From Armatimonadota bacterium (lineage in GTDB: Bacteria > Armatimonadota > SYMT01), in contig JAJFMS010000274.1 of the NCBI GenBank assembly GCA_020696885.1, positions 1 to 6,852 on the forward strand: a stretch of DNA of 6,852 bases, written 5' to 3'. Positions 6,432 through 6,852 of this stretch are shown piece after piece (within the stretch, counting starts at the first letter, position 1; the number at the start of each line of letters is the position of its first letter). A program made the position numbers and the translations under genes. The notes below the pieces were generated by a model. It saw nothing but the letters and a program-made list of their open reading frames with translations. It was not told the origin of the DNA and did not search any database.

Positions 6432-6852
6432 ATGGCTACCACACCCTCTGAGGAACCGGATCCGGAATTCGCGGCGTTGCTGGAGGAGTTCCAGCGCGCG
6501 CACGAGCGCGGCGACGTGGAGGAGCAGCAGCGGATCGGGATGGAGTGCATGGTCCGCGCCGCGGCCCGGGCGGAGACGGAGCCGAGCGAGGGCCTCCGCC
6601 TCCAGATGGAGGCGCACGAGCACGAGAACCAGCAAGATTGGGATGCCGCCGAAGCGGCGCATCTCCGGGTGCTGGCGCTGGCCGGCGCCGAGAACCAGGC
6701 TCCGGCACTGTTCAAGGCGCACCAGGACCTCGCCTCGTTCTACTCGCTGCGCGATCGCCGTGAGGAAGCGCTGGAGCATGCCCGCGCCGCGCTGGCCGCG
6801 GCCCGGGGCGCGGAACTGGACATCCTGACGATGATGGCGCTGGAGTCGCTCG
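6432..6852 (+). CDS. TPR-repeat protein (N-terminal part, runs off the right edge)
   Basis: An open frame of 140 codons continues beyond the window. GAAGGA at 6421-6426, 5 nt before ATG 6432, is a good ribosome binding site and favours this start over the in-frame ATG at 6426, which would overlap it. The product is acidic, Ala/Glu-rich and without signal peptide or membrane helix, so it is probably cytosolic. Residues 55-85 (ENQQDWDAAEAAHLRVLALA) and 93-125 (LASFYSLRDRREEALEHARA) match the TPR helix-turn-helix spacing, with aromatic and small residues at the expected places; residues 11-45 form another likely helix pair. TPR arrays mediate protein-protein contacts, and the partner is not indicated. 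It lies 58 bp after the hydrolase stop on the same strand and may once have shared its transcript. No specific family is recognised from this fragment. Confidence 0.8.
   Translation, partial: MATTPSEEPDPEFAALLEEFQRAHERGDVEEQQRIGMECMVRAAARAETEPSEGLRLQMEAHEHENQQDWDAAEAAHLRVLALAGAENQAPALFKAHQDLASFYSLRDRREEALEHARAALAAARGAELDILTMMALESL

Overview
The window is GC-rich bacterial chromosome carrying parts of three neighbourhoods: a hopanoid operon on the minus strand, a divergent plus-strand operon (membrane-anchored M1 metallopeptidase, small unknown protein, dCTP deaminase), and a plus-strand tail with a broken alpha/beta hydrolase and the start of a TPR-repeat protein. Hopanoid genes, strong GC bias at third codon positions (it opens very long antisense frames), an actinobacterial/Chloroflexi-type Dcd and an intergenic inverted repeat of the 'gcgaaggatct' kind fit an environmental, possibly thermophilic lineage such as Thermomicrobia-like Chloroflexota. 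That assignment is inference from general resemblance, not a database result.

Minus strand, 1-2099: shc (squalene-hopene cyclase, complete) is followed 20 nt later by the first 37 codons of hpnH (radical SAM adenosylhopane synthase), which runs off the left edge. The two enzymes act consecutively: Shc makes diploptene and HpnH adds the adenosyl group that begins the C35 side chain.

2100-2393 is a divergent intergenic region with two perfect CCGG-ended palindromes, one near each divergent gene.

Plus strand, 2394-5267: three genes separated by exactly 12 nt each form a likely operon. The M1-family protein has an N-terminal two-helix membrane hairpin, one TPR-like unit, a Pro-rich linker and a zinc peptidase domain with intact zinc site but no GxMEN aminopeptidase motif. 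Then come a 77-residue helical protein of unknown function and Dcd.

5268-5517 is non-coding and carries a ~90-bp inverted-repeat element. 5518-6373 is an alpha/beta hydrolase gene whose catalytic triad is still encoded but split between two frames, with an apparent loss of roughly 20-25 codons just before the nucleophile elbow; it is called a pseudogene. 6432 to the right edge is the N-terminal 140 codons of an acidic TPR-type protein, open at the end.

No tRNA, rRNA, CRISPR array, insertion sequence or prophage gene was seen. I do not see a clear new multi-gene system here. The most unusual items are the M1 protein's architecture, the unknown small protein between it and dcd, and the broken hydrolase.
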